Below are positions 1-6,235 of a stretch of DNA of 6,272 nucleotides, one piece after another. Below the pieces are notes generated by a model. It worked only from the letters and a program-made list of their open reading frames with translations, was not told the origin of the DNA and made no database searches. The translations under genes and the position numbers were made by a program. How positions within the stretch are numbered: position 1 is the first letter of the stretch; each line of letters begins with the position of its first letter. Source of the stretch: Eubacteriales bacterium (GTDB taxonomy: Bacteria > Bacillota > Clostridia > Peptostreptococcales > Anaerovoracaceae); the NCBI GenBank assembly GCA_028691625.1, contig JAQUYZ010000112.1, positions 1-6,272 on the forward strand, in the 5' to 3' direction.

Positions 1-1
1 C

Positions 2-568
2 AAGTTGATCAGTCATCCATTCAACAAGGGCCTGGGAGAAGCGGTGAAAACCGCTGTTTCCTATTTTGTGAAAGAATGTCCCGACAGTGAGCTGATGTGT
101 CTGATGGATTGTGATAATACACAGGACCCGGCCTATCTGCCGGATCTGCTTGATCGTATGGACAAAGTCTCTGCCGATGTGGTAATTGCCTCCCGATACC
201 AGAAGGGTGCGGTTGTGAAGGGTGTTTCCGGTATCCGCCTCCTGATGAGCGGAGGCGCGAAATACGTTTTTTCCCTTTTGCTGCATATTCCCGGCGTGAA
301 AGATTATACCTGCGGGTATCGCCTGTACAGCAGGAGAATTCTTCTTTCTGCTGCGGAAAGATTCGGGGGGGACCTGATTGAAGAGAGCGGATTTACCTGT
401 ATGGTGGAGCTGCTGTATAAGCTCTATTGCTGCGGCGCAAAATTTGCCGAAATACCCTTTGCACTTCGCTACGATTTCAAAAATGGTGCCAGCAAGATGG
501 CGGTCTTGAAAACTGCAGTCAACAGTATACGTTTGGCACTTCAGTTGAAGAAAATAAAGAAATCCTAA
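2..568 (+). CDS. Family-2 glycosyltransferase, polyprenyl-phosphate sugar synthase type (5' partial)
   Basis: This is the C-terminal 188 residues of a GT2 enzyme; the start lies left of the window, and the frame is open from base 2. What can be seen is NKGLGEA near the left edge, the acidic DCDNTQDP segment where DPM1-like enzymes have DADLQHP (the nucleotide-sugar/metal site), ASRY about 25 residues later, and CGYRLYSRRIL, matching the GxRLYRR region of dolichol-phosphate mannosyltransferase relatives. Such enzymes move a sugar from a nucleotide donor onto a polyprenyl phosphate at the inner membrane face. The protein ends in a basic tail (LKKIKKS) with no C-terminal membrane helices, so it is the short DPM1-like form rather than the GtrB form with two TM segments. 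It ends 12 nt before the membrane protein gene. With the GtrA-like gene downstream, a role in making a lipid-linked sugar is a sound inference. The actual sugar cannot be told. The first TTG (base 5) is not a credible start because the conserved domain is already under way. Confidence 0.88.
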   Translation, partial: KLISHPFNKGLGEAVKTAVSYFVKECPDSELMCLMDCDNTQDPAYLPDLLDRMDKVSADVVIASRYQKGAVVKGVSGIRLLMSGGAKYVFSLLLHIPGVKDYTCGYRLYSRRILLSAAERFGGDLIEESGFTCMVELLYKLYCCGAKFAEIPFALRYDFKNGASKMAVLKTAVNSIRLALQLKKIKKS

Positions 569-573
569 GAGGA
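569..573 (+). promoter_or_regulatory. Shine-Dalgarno site of the 894-residue membrane protein gene
   Basis: GAGGA lies directly after the TAA of the glycosyltransferase, 7 nt before the ATG at 581. It supports that start and shows the gene follows its neighbour as part of one transcript. Confidence 0.7.
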
Positions 574-580
574 CCCTTTT

Positions 581-3265
581 ATGGAAGAGACCATAACCAG
601 CAAAGATAAAAAACAGTTCGGAATAGAATTGATCCTTGCCCTGATTCTTACAGGGCTTGCTTGTGCTGCTGGTTTTTCGAACATTTTGTTTGCTTCAAAT
701 GATCTTTATCCTGCAGCAACTGATTTTTTAGGGCATATGGCTAAGTTGAGATATATCACACATTGTATTCAAGATGGAATCTTGCCGTCATGGTTTCCAT
801 ATTGGTATTGCGGGGCTGCGGTGACACAATACTATCCGCCGCTTTCTTATTACTTAATGGTTCCGATTTATGCAATCACGAATAATGTTATGCTAACGTT
901 CAAGATTGGATGTTTGTCAGCAATATATATCGGCGGCATAGGCGTCTGGTTTCTCAGCAGGAAATTTATTGGTCGATGGTGTGGTTTGTTTGGCTCTGTT
1001 GTTTTTTGTTTACAACCGTATGTTCTTTTAACGCTGCTGGATCAGGGACAGGTTGCGCAGGGACCGATCATTGCTTTGACACCATGGTATTTGATCGGTT
1101 TGCTTTCTTTTTGTCGGAAGCCTACCGCAAGGAGATTTCTAATTTGTACGGTTATTTGCCTGCTTATGATTCTAAGTCATCCCAACTCTATTTTTATGTA
1201 CAGTTTATGTATTATGGGTGTTTTGACAGTTTTCCTGTTGATCAGAAAGATAGAGTTTTTAACTTATTTATATATAAGTCTTTCCATAATATTTGCAGGC
1301 ATTTTAACCGCCTTTTGGTCAGTGGTTGGTGTAACAGGACTTGAAAACCCTACGATACCTGTGCTTCTTGGTGAAGCAGTGACGGCTTTTACTGCAACAA
1401 TTGACTGGTTTGTTAACCCCAAGAACTTTTTTTATTTTTCATTATCAACTTCAATCGGGAGCGTATTAGCAATTCTTCTATATACATATCGCAGGTCTAA
1501 AAAATTAGCTGGCAAAGGGGAAAAGATTAATGTGCTGTTTGCTGCTATGCTTACTGTTATTTCGGCTTTTTTTTCATTTGGTCTGCAGATTCCATTTTTT
1601 GAGTATCTACCGATGGCAGAGAGCTTTGTTGCCGGACGAATTCTAAACCTGACAGGAGTTACAGCAGCGATTCTATGTTCATATCTATTATACGGAATAC
1701 ATGCTTTGGGTTATGGTAAAAAGGTTCAGATCCGAATATTTGCGTCATTTGTATGTCTCGTTATCGTTATTTCTGTTCTATTTGATATGAATCCGTTTCG
1801 AACGGAATATAGGGTACGAAGTGATGAGGATTACAGAAATCTCTTCTCGGTAATCGATAGCAGCGGTACTAATTTTGAAAAAGGCCGATATACCTTTTTA
1901 GGGCCGTTTGACTGTAGCCAAAACTATTATCCTTTGGAATATGATTTTAACATGAGTGAGGGCTATAATATCGAAGGAACGACACAAAATCAAGCGATCT
2001 GGAGTGCAGTTGTGGCCAATTCCAGCGGAACATACGATTATATTGCCAAGAACCTTGCATTTTGGAATGTCAGATATATCTTTATATTCCCAAGCTATGA
2101 CAACGTATCTACTGAATTGAACAAGAGGTATGATTTCCGGATGGCGGATAGTAAAAGCGGAAGCAGATTTTATGTAAGTGAAGATCCTTCTTCCTACTTT
2201 CTAACGGACAATCGCAACGCTTTGCTGTTCGGTGCCGGATCGCCCGGCCTGGCAATGGAGTTCCCTTATCTGATCCATGACCAGCGGGATGCTATATTTG
2301 ATTACTCGATAGAGGAGCTTCAAAAATACAGACTGATTTATCTCTGCGAGCCTGAGGTAAATACATTAGCGGAGAAGGAAAGTATAGAGGCAATGGTTAC
2401 TGAACTGATCGGCAGGGGGGTAACAATTGTGATCGAGCCCACAAACACCAAAGGATATCAGCTCTTCGACGTTGCGGTTTCTGAAGTATTTTTGGAAGAA
2501 TCTCCGACGATCCAGAAGCAAAATGGATCTAAGATTATCAGTGAAGCAGACGATATTATAGTAGATGAGAGTATGAAGTATGGCAGGGCAATGTTCGGAC
2601 TGGACAAAGTATATTATAAACTGATTCAAAACGGTGGCAGGCTTGAAAATGATATTATCGGCGTTAAAAAAGTGGGAAACGGCGAGGTTATTTTCATTGG
2701 CAAGCATTTGAGCCAATATTTGAAAGCCGTTTATGTCCGCAACTGGGGTGTGCCGGAAAGAGAGCCGGGATTCCCCGAATGCTCTGATGAAGTGAAAGCA
2801 TTATTTACAGATATCTTTAAAACATACGGTGTAAATACCAACTTCTGGCCGGAACCGTTCCCTGTGACGAGAGCAGATTGGAATTACAAAGGAGTGAATT
2901 TCCAATACTCCTCTCATGAGGCACAGGAAATGACTTTGAGCGTTACATACACACCGCGCTGGAAGGCCACGCTGGACGGCAAAACCATCGAAGTTGGGCA
3001 AAAGGAAAACCTGATTGCACTTGATCTGCCTGCGGGGGATCATGAGGTAAAGCTGGTCTACGGATTGACAATATACGGTATTATTGGATACATCATATCA
3101 TTGGTGGGATTGTTCTTCTTTGTTTTATTTATAAAGTATTATGGTATAATAACGTATCGATTTCGACTAATTAGTAAAAAAATCAACAAATTCCTACAGT
3201 TGACCGATACCGATTATACGCCGAAAGATTTACATACAGGTGACATGGATGCTGAAAAGCTTTAG
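581..3265 (+). CDS. Polytopic membrane protein, 'PTPS-related' (PF10131-like) / GT-C glycosyltransferase type
   Basis: The protein has 894 residues. Residues about 15-37 form the first membrane helix. The loop after it holds ATDFLGHMAKL (D48, H52) and, further on, GILPSWFPYWYCG and QYYPPLSYYL. This is the pattern I associate with the 6-pyruvoyl-tetrahydropterin-synthase-related membrane domain and with GT-C enzymes, where an acidic residue in the first outer loop is catalytic. About ten hydrophobic stretches follow to residue 401. Residues 402-826 are non-membrane: an alpha/beta part around 583-620 (RLIYLCEPEV, then GRGVTIVIEP) that looks like a glutamine-amidotransferase-type Rossmann fold, and a beta part at about 783-827 (YTPRWKATLDGK, LPAGDHEVKLVY) that resembles the C-terminal domain of YfhO-like proteins. 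A last helix lies at 828-851, with a basic tail. A likely job is transfer of a lipid-linked sugar outside the membrane; the name 'PTPS-related' does not mean pterin chemistry. The start is set by ATG at 581 with GAGGA. The first ~1.5 kb is more AT-rich than its surroundings. Confidence 0.82.
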   Translation: MEETITSKDKKQFGIELILALILTGLACAAGFSNILFASNDLYPAATDFLGHMAKLRYITHCIQDGILPSWFPYWYCGAAVTQYYPPLSYYLMVPIYAITNNVMLTFKIGCLSAIYIGGIGVWFLSRKFIGRWCGLFGSVVFCLQPYVLLTLLDQGQVAQGPIIALTPWYLIGLLSFCRKPTARRFLICTVICLLMILSHPNSIFMYSLCIMGVLTVFLLIRKIEFLTYLYISLSIIFAGILTAFWSVVGVTGLENPTIPVLLGEAVTAFTATIDWFVNPKNFFYFSLSTSIGSVLAILLYTYRRSKKLAGKGEKINVLFAAMLTVISAFFSFGLQIPFFEYLPMAESFVAGRILNLTGVTAAILCSYLLYGIHALGYGKKVQIRIFASFVCLVIVISVLFDMNPFRTEYRVRSDEDYRNLFSVIDSSGTNFEKGRYTFLGPFDCSQNYYPLEYDFNMSEGYNIEGTTQNQAIWSAVVANSSGTYDYIAKNLAFWNVRYIFIFPSYDNVSTELNKRYDFRMADSKSGSRFYVSEDPSSYFLTDNRNALLFGAGSPGLAMEFPYLIHDQRDAIFDYSIEELQKYRLIYLCEPEVNTLAEKESIEAMVTELIGRGVTIVIEPTNTKGYQLFDVAVSEVFLEESPTIQKQNGSKIISEADDIIVDESMKYGRAMFGLDKVYYKLIQNGGRLENDIIGVKKVGNGEVIFIGKHLSQYLKAVYVRNWGVPEREPGFPECSDEVKALFTDIFKTYGVNTNFWPEPFPVTRADWNYKGVNFQYSSHEAQEMTLSVTYTPRWKATLDGKTIEVGQKENLIALDLPAGDHEVKLVYGLTIYGIIGYIISLVGLFFFVLFIKYYGIITYRFRLISKKINKFLQLTDTDYTPKDLHTGDMDAEKL
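3142..3150 (+). promoter_or_regulatory. Candidate extended -10 element inside the membrane protein gene
   Basis: TGGTATAAT is a perfect TATAAT with the TGN extension. It lies about 100 nt before the start of the GGDEF/HD-GYP gene. No good -35 is seen at 17-18 nt upstream (GTTTTA or TGTTTT), but extended -10 promoters can do without one. It sits in codons of the last membrane helix region (KYYGIITY), so chance is a real alternative. If used, it would let the last three genes be made without the glycosyltransferases. Confidence 0.28.
3238..3243 (+). promoter_or_regulatory. Shine-Dalgarno site that decides the GGDEF/HD-GYP start
   Basis: AGGTGA lies 5 nt before ATG 3249. The in-frame GTG at 3240 falls within this site and has no ribosome site of its own, so ATG 3249 is the better start. 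The gene then overlaps the end of the membrane protein gene by 17 nt. Confidence 0.65.
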
Positions 3266-5090
3266 AATCTACAACAGGAATACGACAAGACAAAGGATCG
3301 GCTATAAGGCTGAGATCTTTGGCATTTCCATACTGACAGTCGCGTTGATCTTTCTGGGATGGGCGTATATTTACCAGGAAACAAACAAATATAAAGAAGG
3401 GATCACGGAAAGCTTCGCGACCAATCAGGAGATCCTTGTTGACCAGGTGGCGAAAAGCGTGAAAAGTGAGCTCGAACGATATCGTCCGAAGGACGGTCAT
3501 TCTTATGGTCAGGCGGAGAAAGCTGCGGTTGCAAATGTGATAAAAAAAGCAGAAGTCTCCGGCAGCAGATACTGGTTCTTCTATTCCTCCGATGAGGTGA
3601 TCTTTGAGAGAGACACGGAAGAGACCAGGAATGTCGTGGGGAAAAACAGGGCAGAGTTGACCCGTTACTGGAAACTGCAGGGCGGAGCGGGAATAGAATC
3701 CTTCGAGGAAATGCTTACAGACAGAAGAAACGGGTCTGCTGTCTTTTCAAAAGGGAATCAAACCGGTAATGAAATTGTTTCAGTCAAGTACTTTGCCGTT
3801 GAAGACAAGGACTATTATTTAGGCATGTCGACTCTGCAGACCTATGTCCTGAGCACAGCGCGTGTAAGTGAGCATATTCTTTATCTGTGGACCTTTTCAG
3901 CATTGGTGAGCCTGGATATCCTGATCTTCTCACTGCTCTTGTGCCTGAGAATATACAAGCATCAAGTGGAATCGGAGCGTTTAAATAAAAGCATCGTGGA
4001 TAAAAGTCTGCAGATTCAGGAGCTGAACCGGAAGCTGACCTCTAAAAGTGAGGCTGTGCAGAATGCGAGTATCTACGATAACCTGACAAAGCTATACAAC
4101 AGAAAATTCTTCGACAATCTGCTTGCCAGAGTGAACCACAGTCTTTTAAAACCTGTAAGCATCGTTGTGATGGATATCAACGGTCTGGGACAGTTAAACG
4201 CGATCGAAGGCTATAATGCAGGTGATGAACTTTTGGAAAAGACCTCTGAGATTTTACATAAAGTCTGCATTGATACGGATGTCGTTGCCCGAACGGGGGG
4301 CAGCGAATTCACCATACTGATGACGGCAACGAAGGAAGCGGAGGCATATGGAACCGCCAAAAACATTAAACGCCAGTTTTCCAATCTGCAAAACGCAGCA
4401 TTATCGCTGTCTGTGGGAGTTGCACAAATGCAAGAGAAGGAAAACAGTATCTTTACTGTGCTTGAAGCAGCACGTAAAAACCTGATTCTTGAAAAGATGC
4501 TGGATGAAAACAGCAACAGCAACAGCATTATTTCCATGATGATGATTACGTTGAATGCATATTCCCATGAAACGGTGGCACACAGCATCCGGATGAGGGA
4601 GATCGCTGTCAGTTTTGGAAAGCATCTTGGCATGGCGCCTTCTGCACTTTCCAGATTGGCAGTCGCTGCGCAGCTGCACGATGTCGGAAAAATCGGAATT
4701 CCTGACAGTATATTGAACAAAAAGGCAGCGTTGGCCGCACATGAGAGAGACCTGATCCGAAGACACTCCGAATTGGGTTACAATATTGTAAAAGCCATTC
4801 CGTTTCTCAATGAAGCTGCGGATGATATTCTTCAGCATCATGAGGCATACGACGGCACAGGCTACCCGAACGGGCTGAGGGGAGAAGAGATTACCCTCAA
4901 TGCCCGGATCATCAACATTATTGATAGCTTTGACGCCATGACCAATGAAAGTGTATACGCAGAGACCAAGACAATGGACGAAGCCATCGCTGAACTGCGG
5001 AGAAACAGCGGCCGCAGATATGATCCGTACCTTGTCAATGAGTTTATTAAGGGGGTGCAAATGATCGGAAGGGAAAGAAGTAAAGCATGA
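3249..5090 (+). CDS. Membrane sensor c-di-GMP phosphodiesterase: degenerate GGDEF plus HD-GYP
   Basis: The protein has 613 residues from ATG 3249. A basic N-terminus leads into TM1 (about 21-42), an outside region of about 165 residues that resembles a Cache-type sensor (RYWFFYSSDEVIFE, then YFAVEDKDYYLGMS), TM2 (about 210-235) and a coiled-coil linker (240-272). The GGDEF domain (about 276-412) keeps D309, N317 and GD325-326, but the signature is GGSEF (350-354) and the RxxD inhibitory site is absent (IDTD), so cyclase activity is unlikely. The HD-GYP domain (about 425-605) has E441 and H445 (ETVAH), H477-D478 with K481 (HDVGK), H506, H530-H531 (HHE), DGTGYP at 535-540 and D559. These match all the metal ligands I know for trinuclear HD-GYP enzymes, so hydrolysis of c-di-GMP, probably to GMP or pGpG, is likely. 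It overlaps the gene before by 17 nt and the gene after by 4 nt. The outside signal is unknown. Confidence 0.93.
   Translation: MLKSFRIYNRNTTRQRIGYKAEIFGISILTVALIFLGWAYIYQETNKYKEGITESFATNQEILVDQVAKSVKSELERYRPKDGHSYGQAEKAAVANVIKKAEVSGSRYWFFYSSDEVIFERDTEETRNVVGKNRAELTRYWKLQGGAGIESFEEMLTDRRNGSAVFSKGNQTGNEIVSVKYFAVEDKDYYLGMSTLQTYVLSTARVSEHILYLWTFSALVSLDILIFSLLLCLRIYKHQVESERLNKSIVDKSLQIQELNRKLTSKSEAVQNASIYDNLTKLYNRKFFDNLLARVNHSLLKPVSIVVMDINGLGQLNAIEGYNAGDELLEKTSEILHKVCIDTDVVARTGGSEFTILMTATKEAEAYGTAKNIKRQFSNLQNAALSLSVGVAQMQEKENSIFTVLEAARKNLILEKMLDENSNSNSIISMMMITLNAYSHETVAHSIRMREIAVSFGKHLGMAPSALSRLAVAAQLHDVGKIGIPDSILNKKAALAAHERDLIRRHSELGYNIVKAIPFLNEAADDILQHHEAYDGTGYPNGLRGEEITLNARIINIIDSFDAMTNESVYAETKTMDEAIAELRRNSGRRYDPYLVNEFIKGVQMIGRERSKA
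4509..4526 (+). repeat. Three-copy hexanucleotide repeat (AACAGC) in the GGDEF/HD-GYP linker
   Basis: Three perfect AACAGC units encode NSNSNS at residues 421-426, exactly between the GGDEF and HD-GYP domains. Gain or loss of a unit would keep the frame and change the hinge by two residues. Confidence 0.85.
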
Positions 5091-5515
5091 ATAGGATCAA
5101 ACTTCTTTTCACAGGAAAGTACGCGATTGTGAATTACCTGTTTTACTCTGTCATCGTTACATTGGCCGACACCGGCATCGTATGGGCGCTGGTGCGCTTT
5201 TCGGAGATTCATCTGGTTGCCGCAAACACCATCGGAGTCGTATCCGGCTTCCTGCTTCATTATCTCCTGGCATCGAAATCAGTATTTCAGACCGAATATG
5301 GAATTGCGGGTTTTCTTGTCTATCTTACAACGTTTTTGTTCGGTTTGAGCTTTGCGAACTGGCTGATTTTTATGTCCTATCACTATGTGTTCTATGCTTA
5401 CTCTGTAGATCTGCAGATCCTTCTGAGCAAGGGCGTTTCTATTGCAGTTCCGTTCTTCGTATTGTATTATTTAAGGAAGCATTTGTTTTTGATGTTAAAG
5501 AGAAAGGGATGGTGA
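5087..5515 (+). CDS. GtrA-like four-helix membrane protein
   Basis: The protein has 142 residues, the usual length for the GtrA family, with four hydrophobic segments at about 13-37, 42-64, 72-97 and 109-130, and basic ends (MNRIK, LRKHLF, KRKGW). Family marks are the first helix with a central VTLADTGIVWAL (GtrA proteins usually have N/TxxDxG here), LVAANTIGVVSGFLLHYLL, and SKSVF in place of the common NRxWTF. GtrA proteins are held to help move undecaprenyl-phosphate-linked sugars across the membrane, or to assist the enzymes that use them. The ATG shares the ATGA with the stop of the HD-GYP gene (4-nt overlap), with a purine-rich stretch (GGGAAAGAAG) some 6-15 nt before it, so translation is probably coupled. 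With the GT2 and the GT-C-like gene it completes a Gtr-style set. The substrate cannot be read from the sequence. Confidence 0.85.
   Translation: MNRIKLLFTGKYAIVNYLFYSVIVTLADTGIVWALVRFSEIHLVAANTIGVVSGFLLHYLLASKSVFQTEYGIAGFLVYLTTFLFGLSFANWLIFMSYHYVFYAYSVDLQILLSKGVSIAVPFFVLYYLRKHLFLMLKRKGW
5504..5509 (+). promoter_or_regulatory. Shine-Dalgarno site for the TTG start of the PTPS-like gene
   Basis: AAGGGA lies within the last codons of the GtrA-like gene, 9 nt before TTG 5519. It is the only purine-rich site at a workable distance, and the TTG is the only possible start in the frame after the preceding stop that keeps the zinc motif. Confidence 0.5.
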
Positions 5516-5518
5516 CCC

Positions 5519-6100
5519 TTGCAGCACACGCAATATCGTTTCAAGTTTTATTTTAATGCCAGTCATGCAATTTACCTTTCCGGGGAAGTGGGCCAAAATC
5601 ATCCGCATACCTGGGAAGTGATACTGAATGTCATGAAGGTGACGGATAATTTTGTGCTGTTTGACGAGATTGAAAGGATGTGCGAAGAATTCCTTTTGCA
5701 GTATCAGGACGTCAATATCAATCAGATCCAGCCATTCACAACCATAAATCCGACATTGGAAAACCTCTGCACCTATTTCAAGGAAAAGCTGCAGGAAATG
5801 CTTCATGAAAAGGGCTGGCTGCTGCTTTCCATTGAGCTCTCCGAAACACCCGCAAGATCGTATGTGATTAACGTAACCGATGAAATGGAGGCTAGGAAAT
5901 CCTATTTTAACAATAAAAGTGAAGAAAAGATGCAGGAGATCATTGACAGAATGACGACGGAAAAAATGGAAATCATGTCAAGGGAGAAGACTCCTTCTGA
6001 AGAGCTTTCTGCCGAGCAGGAAAAGGAATTCCGAGAGATAGAAAAGAAAGTAACAAAACCCGGGAGAAGGGTATGGAGAAAGTTGACCAGAAAGAAATAA
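5519..6100 (+). CDS. 6-pyruvoyl-tetrahydropterin synthase / QueD-fold protein, catalytic triad apparently lost
   Basis: The protein has 193 residues; PTPS/QueD proteins usually have about 120-140. Residues 5-120 follow the fold: FYFNASH (H16), NHPHTWEV (H28, H30, for the usual HGH), FVLFDEIE (for VxDFxxLK), INPTLEN (77-82, for NPTxEN) and LSETP (E109). The three zinc histidines and the substrate-anchoring Glu are therefore kept. By hand alignment to E. coli QueD the catalytic Cys (four before the HGH) is V24, and the Asp-His of LDHxxLN becomes Q63-D64. This argues against ordinary pterin or queuosine chemistry. Residues 123-193 are an added, highly charged, probably helical tail ending in a basic GRRVWRKLTRKK. 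TTG 5519 is the start: the frame has a stop at 5513-5515, and the next Met is residue 39, after the zinc motif. It lies 3 nt after the GtrA-like gene. No queuosine genes are nearby. A role as a ligand-binding or regulatory partner of the glycosylation proteins is inference. Confidence 0.8.
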   Translation: MQHTQYRFKFYFNASHAIYLSGEVGQNHPHTWEVILNVMKVTDNFVLFDEIERMCEEFLLQYQDVNINQIQPFTTINPTLENLCTYFKEKLQEMLHEKGWLLLSIELSETPARSYVINVTDEMEARKSYFNNKSEEKMQEIIDRMTTEKMEIMSREKTPSEELSAEQEKEFREIEKKVTKPGRRVWRKLTRKK

Positions 6101-6140
6101 TTCAAATCGTGCAAAAAAATGATTGATGGTTTGTGAAATT

Positions 6141-6164
6141 ACAACAAGACCAGCTAGTTGTTGT
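6141..6164. repeat. Inverted repeat ACAACAA / TTGTTGT with 10-nt spacer
   Basis: The arms 6141-6147 and 6158-6164 are perfect complements of 7 nt. There is no T tract after the second arm, so it is a poor intrinsic terminator. Its place just upstream of the TATAAT box fits a protein-binding operator equally well. Confidence 0.45.
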
Positions 6165-6193
6165 CAACAGAATTTACTGAAATAAGATATAAT
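6164..6193 (+). promoter_or_regulatory. Candidate sigma-A-type promoter
   Basis: A perfect TATAAT at 6188-6193 is preceded by TCAACA at 6164-6169 (4 of 6 to TTGACA) with an 18-nt spacer. TTGTCA at 6161-6166 is a better -35 by sequence but would need a 21-nt spacer. Transcription would begin near 6200 and run to the right. Confidence 0.4.
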
Positions 6194-6235
6194 TTTGTAC
6201 TTTGAAAAAAGGGTAACCTTAATAAACCTAAAACC

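Noticed and set aside
365..371. Run of seven G in the glycosyltransferase gene (and six G at 4295-4300 in the GGSEF codons) as a phase-variation tract
   Set aside because: The tracts are short and the frames are intact. Without strain comparison there is no sign of switching.
638..656. Perfect 6-bp inverted repeat GCCCTG / CAGGGC with a 7-nt loop, about 60 nt into the membrane protein gene
   Set aside because: There is no T tract and it sits in helix-coding codons. A 6-bp repeat in 2.7 kb of coding sequence is expected by chance.
910..1344. Plus-strand open frame of 144 residues inside the membrane protein gene
   Set aside because: It overlaps the well-supported main frame fully, and its translation shows no domain.
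3065..3070. Perfect TTGACA as a -35 box
   Set aside because: No acceptable -10 follows at 16-18 nt (GATACA, ATACAT, TACATC).
3240..3242. GTG as start of the GGDEF/HD-GYP gene
   Set aside because: It lies inside the Shine-Dalgarno sequence that serves ATG 3249 and has no ribosome site of its own.
4401..5060. Long open frame on the minus strand (219 residues) opposite the HD-GYP region
   Set aside because: It is a shadow of a strongly conserved plus-strand domain, with a Cys/His/Ser-rich, family-less translation and no ribosome site.
5519..6100. Annotation of the last gene as queD with a role in queuosine synthesis
   Set aside because: The catalytic Cys and the Asp-His pair are not found at their places, there is a 70-residue extension, and no queC, queE or queF neighbour is present.
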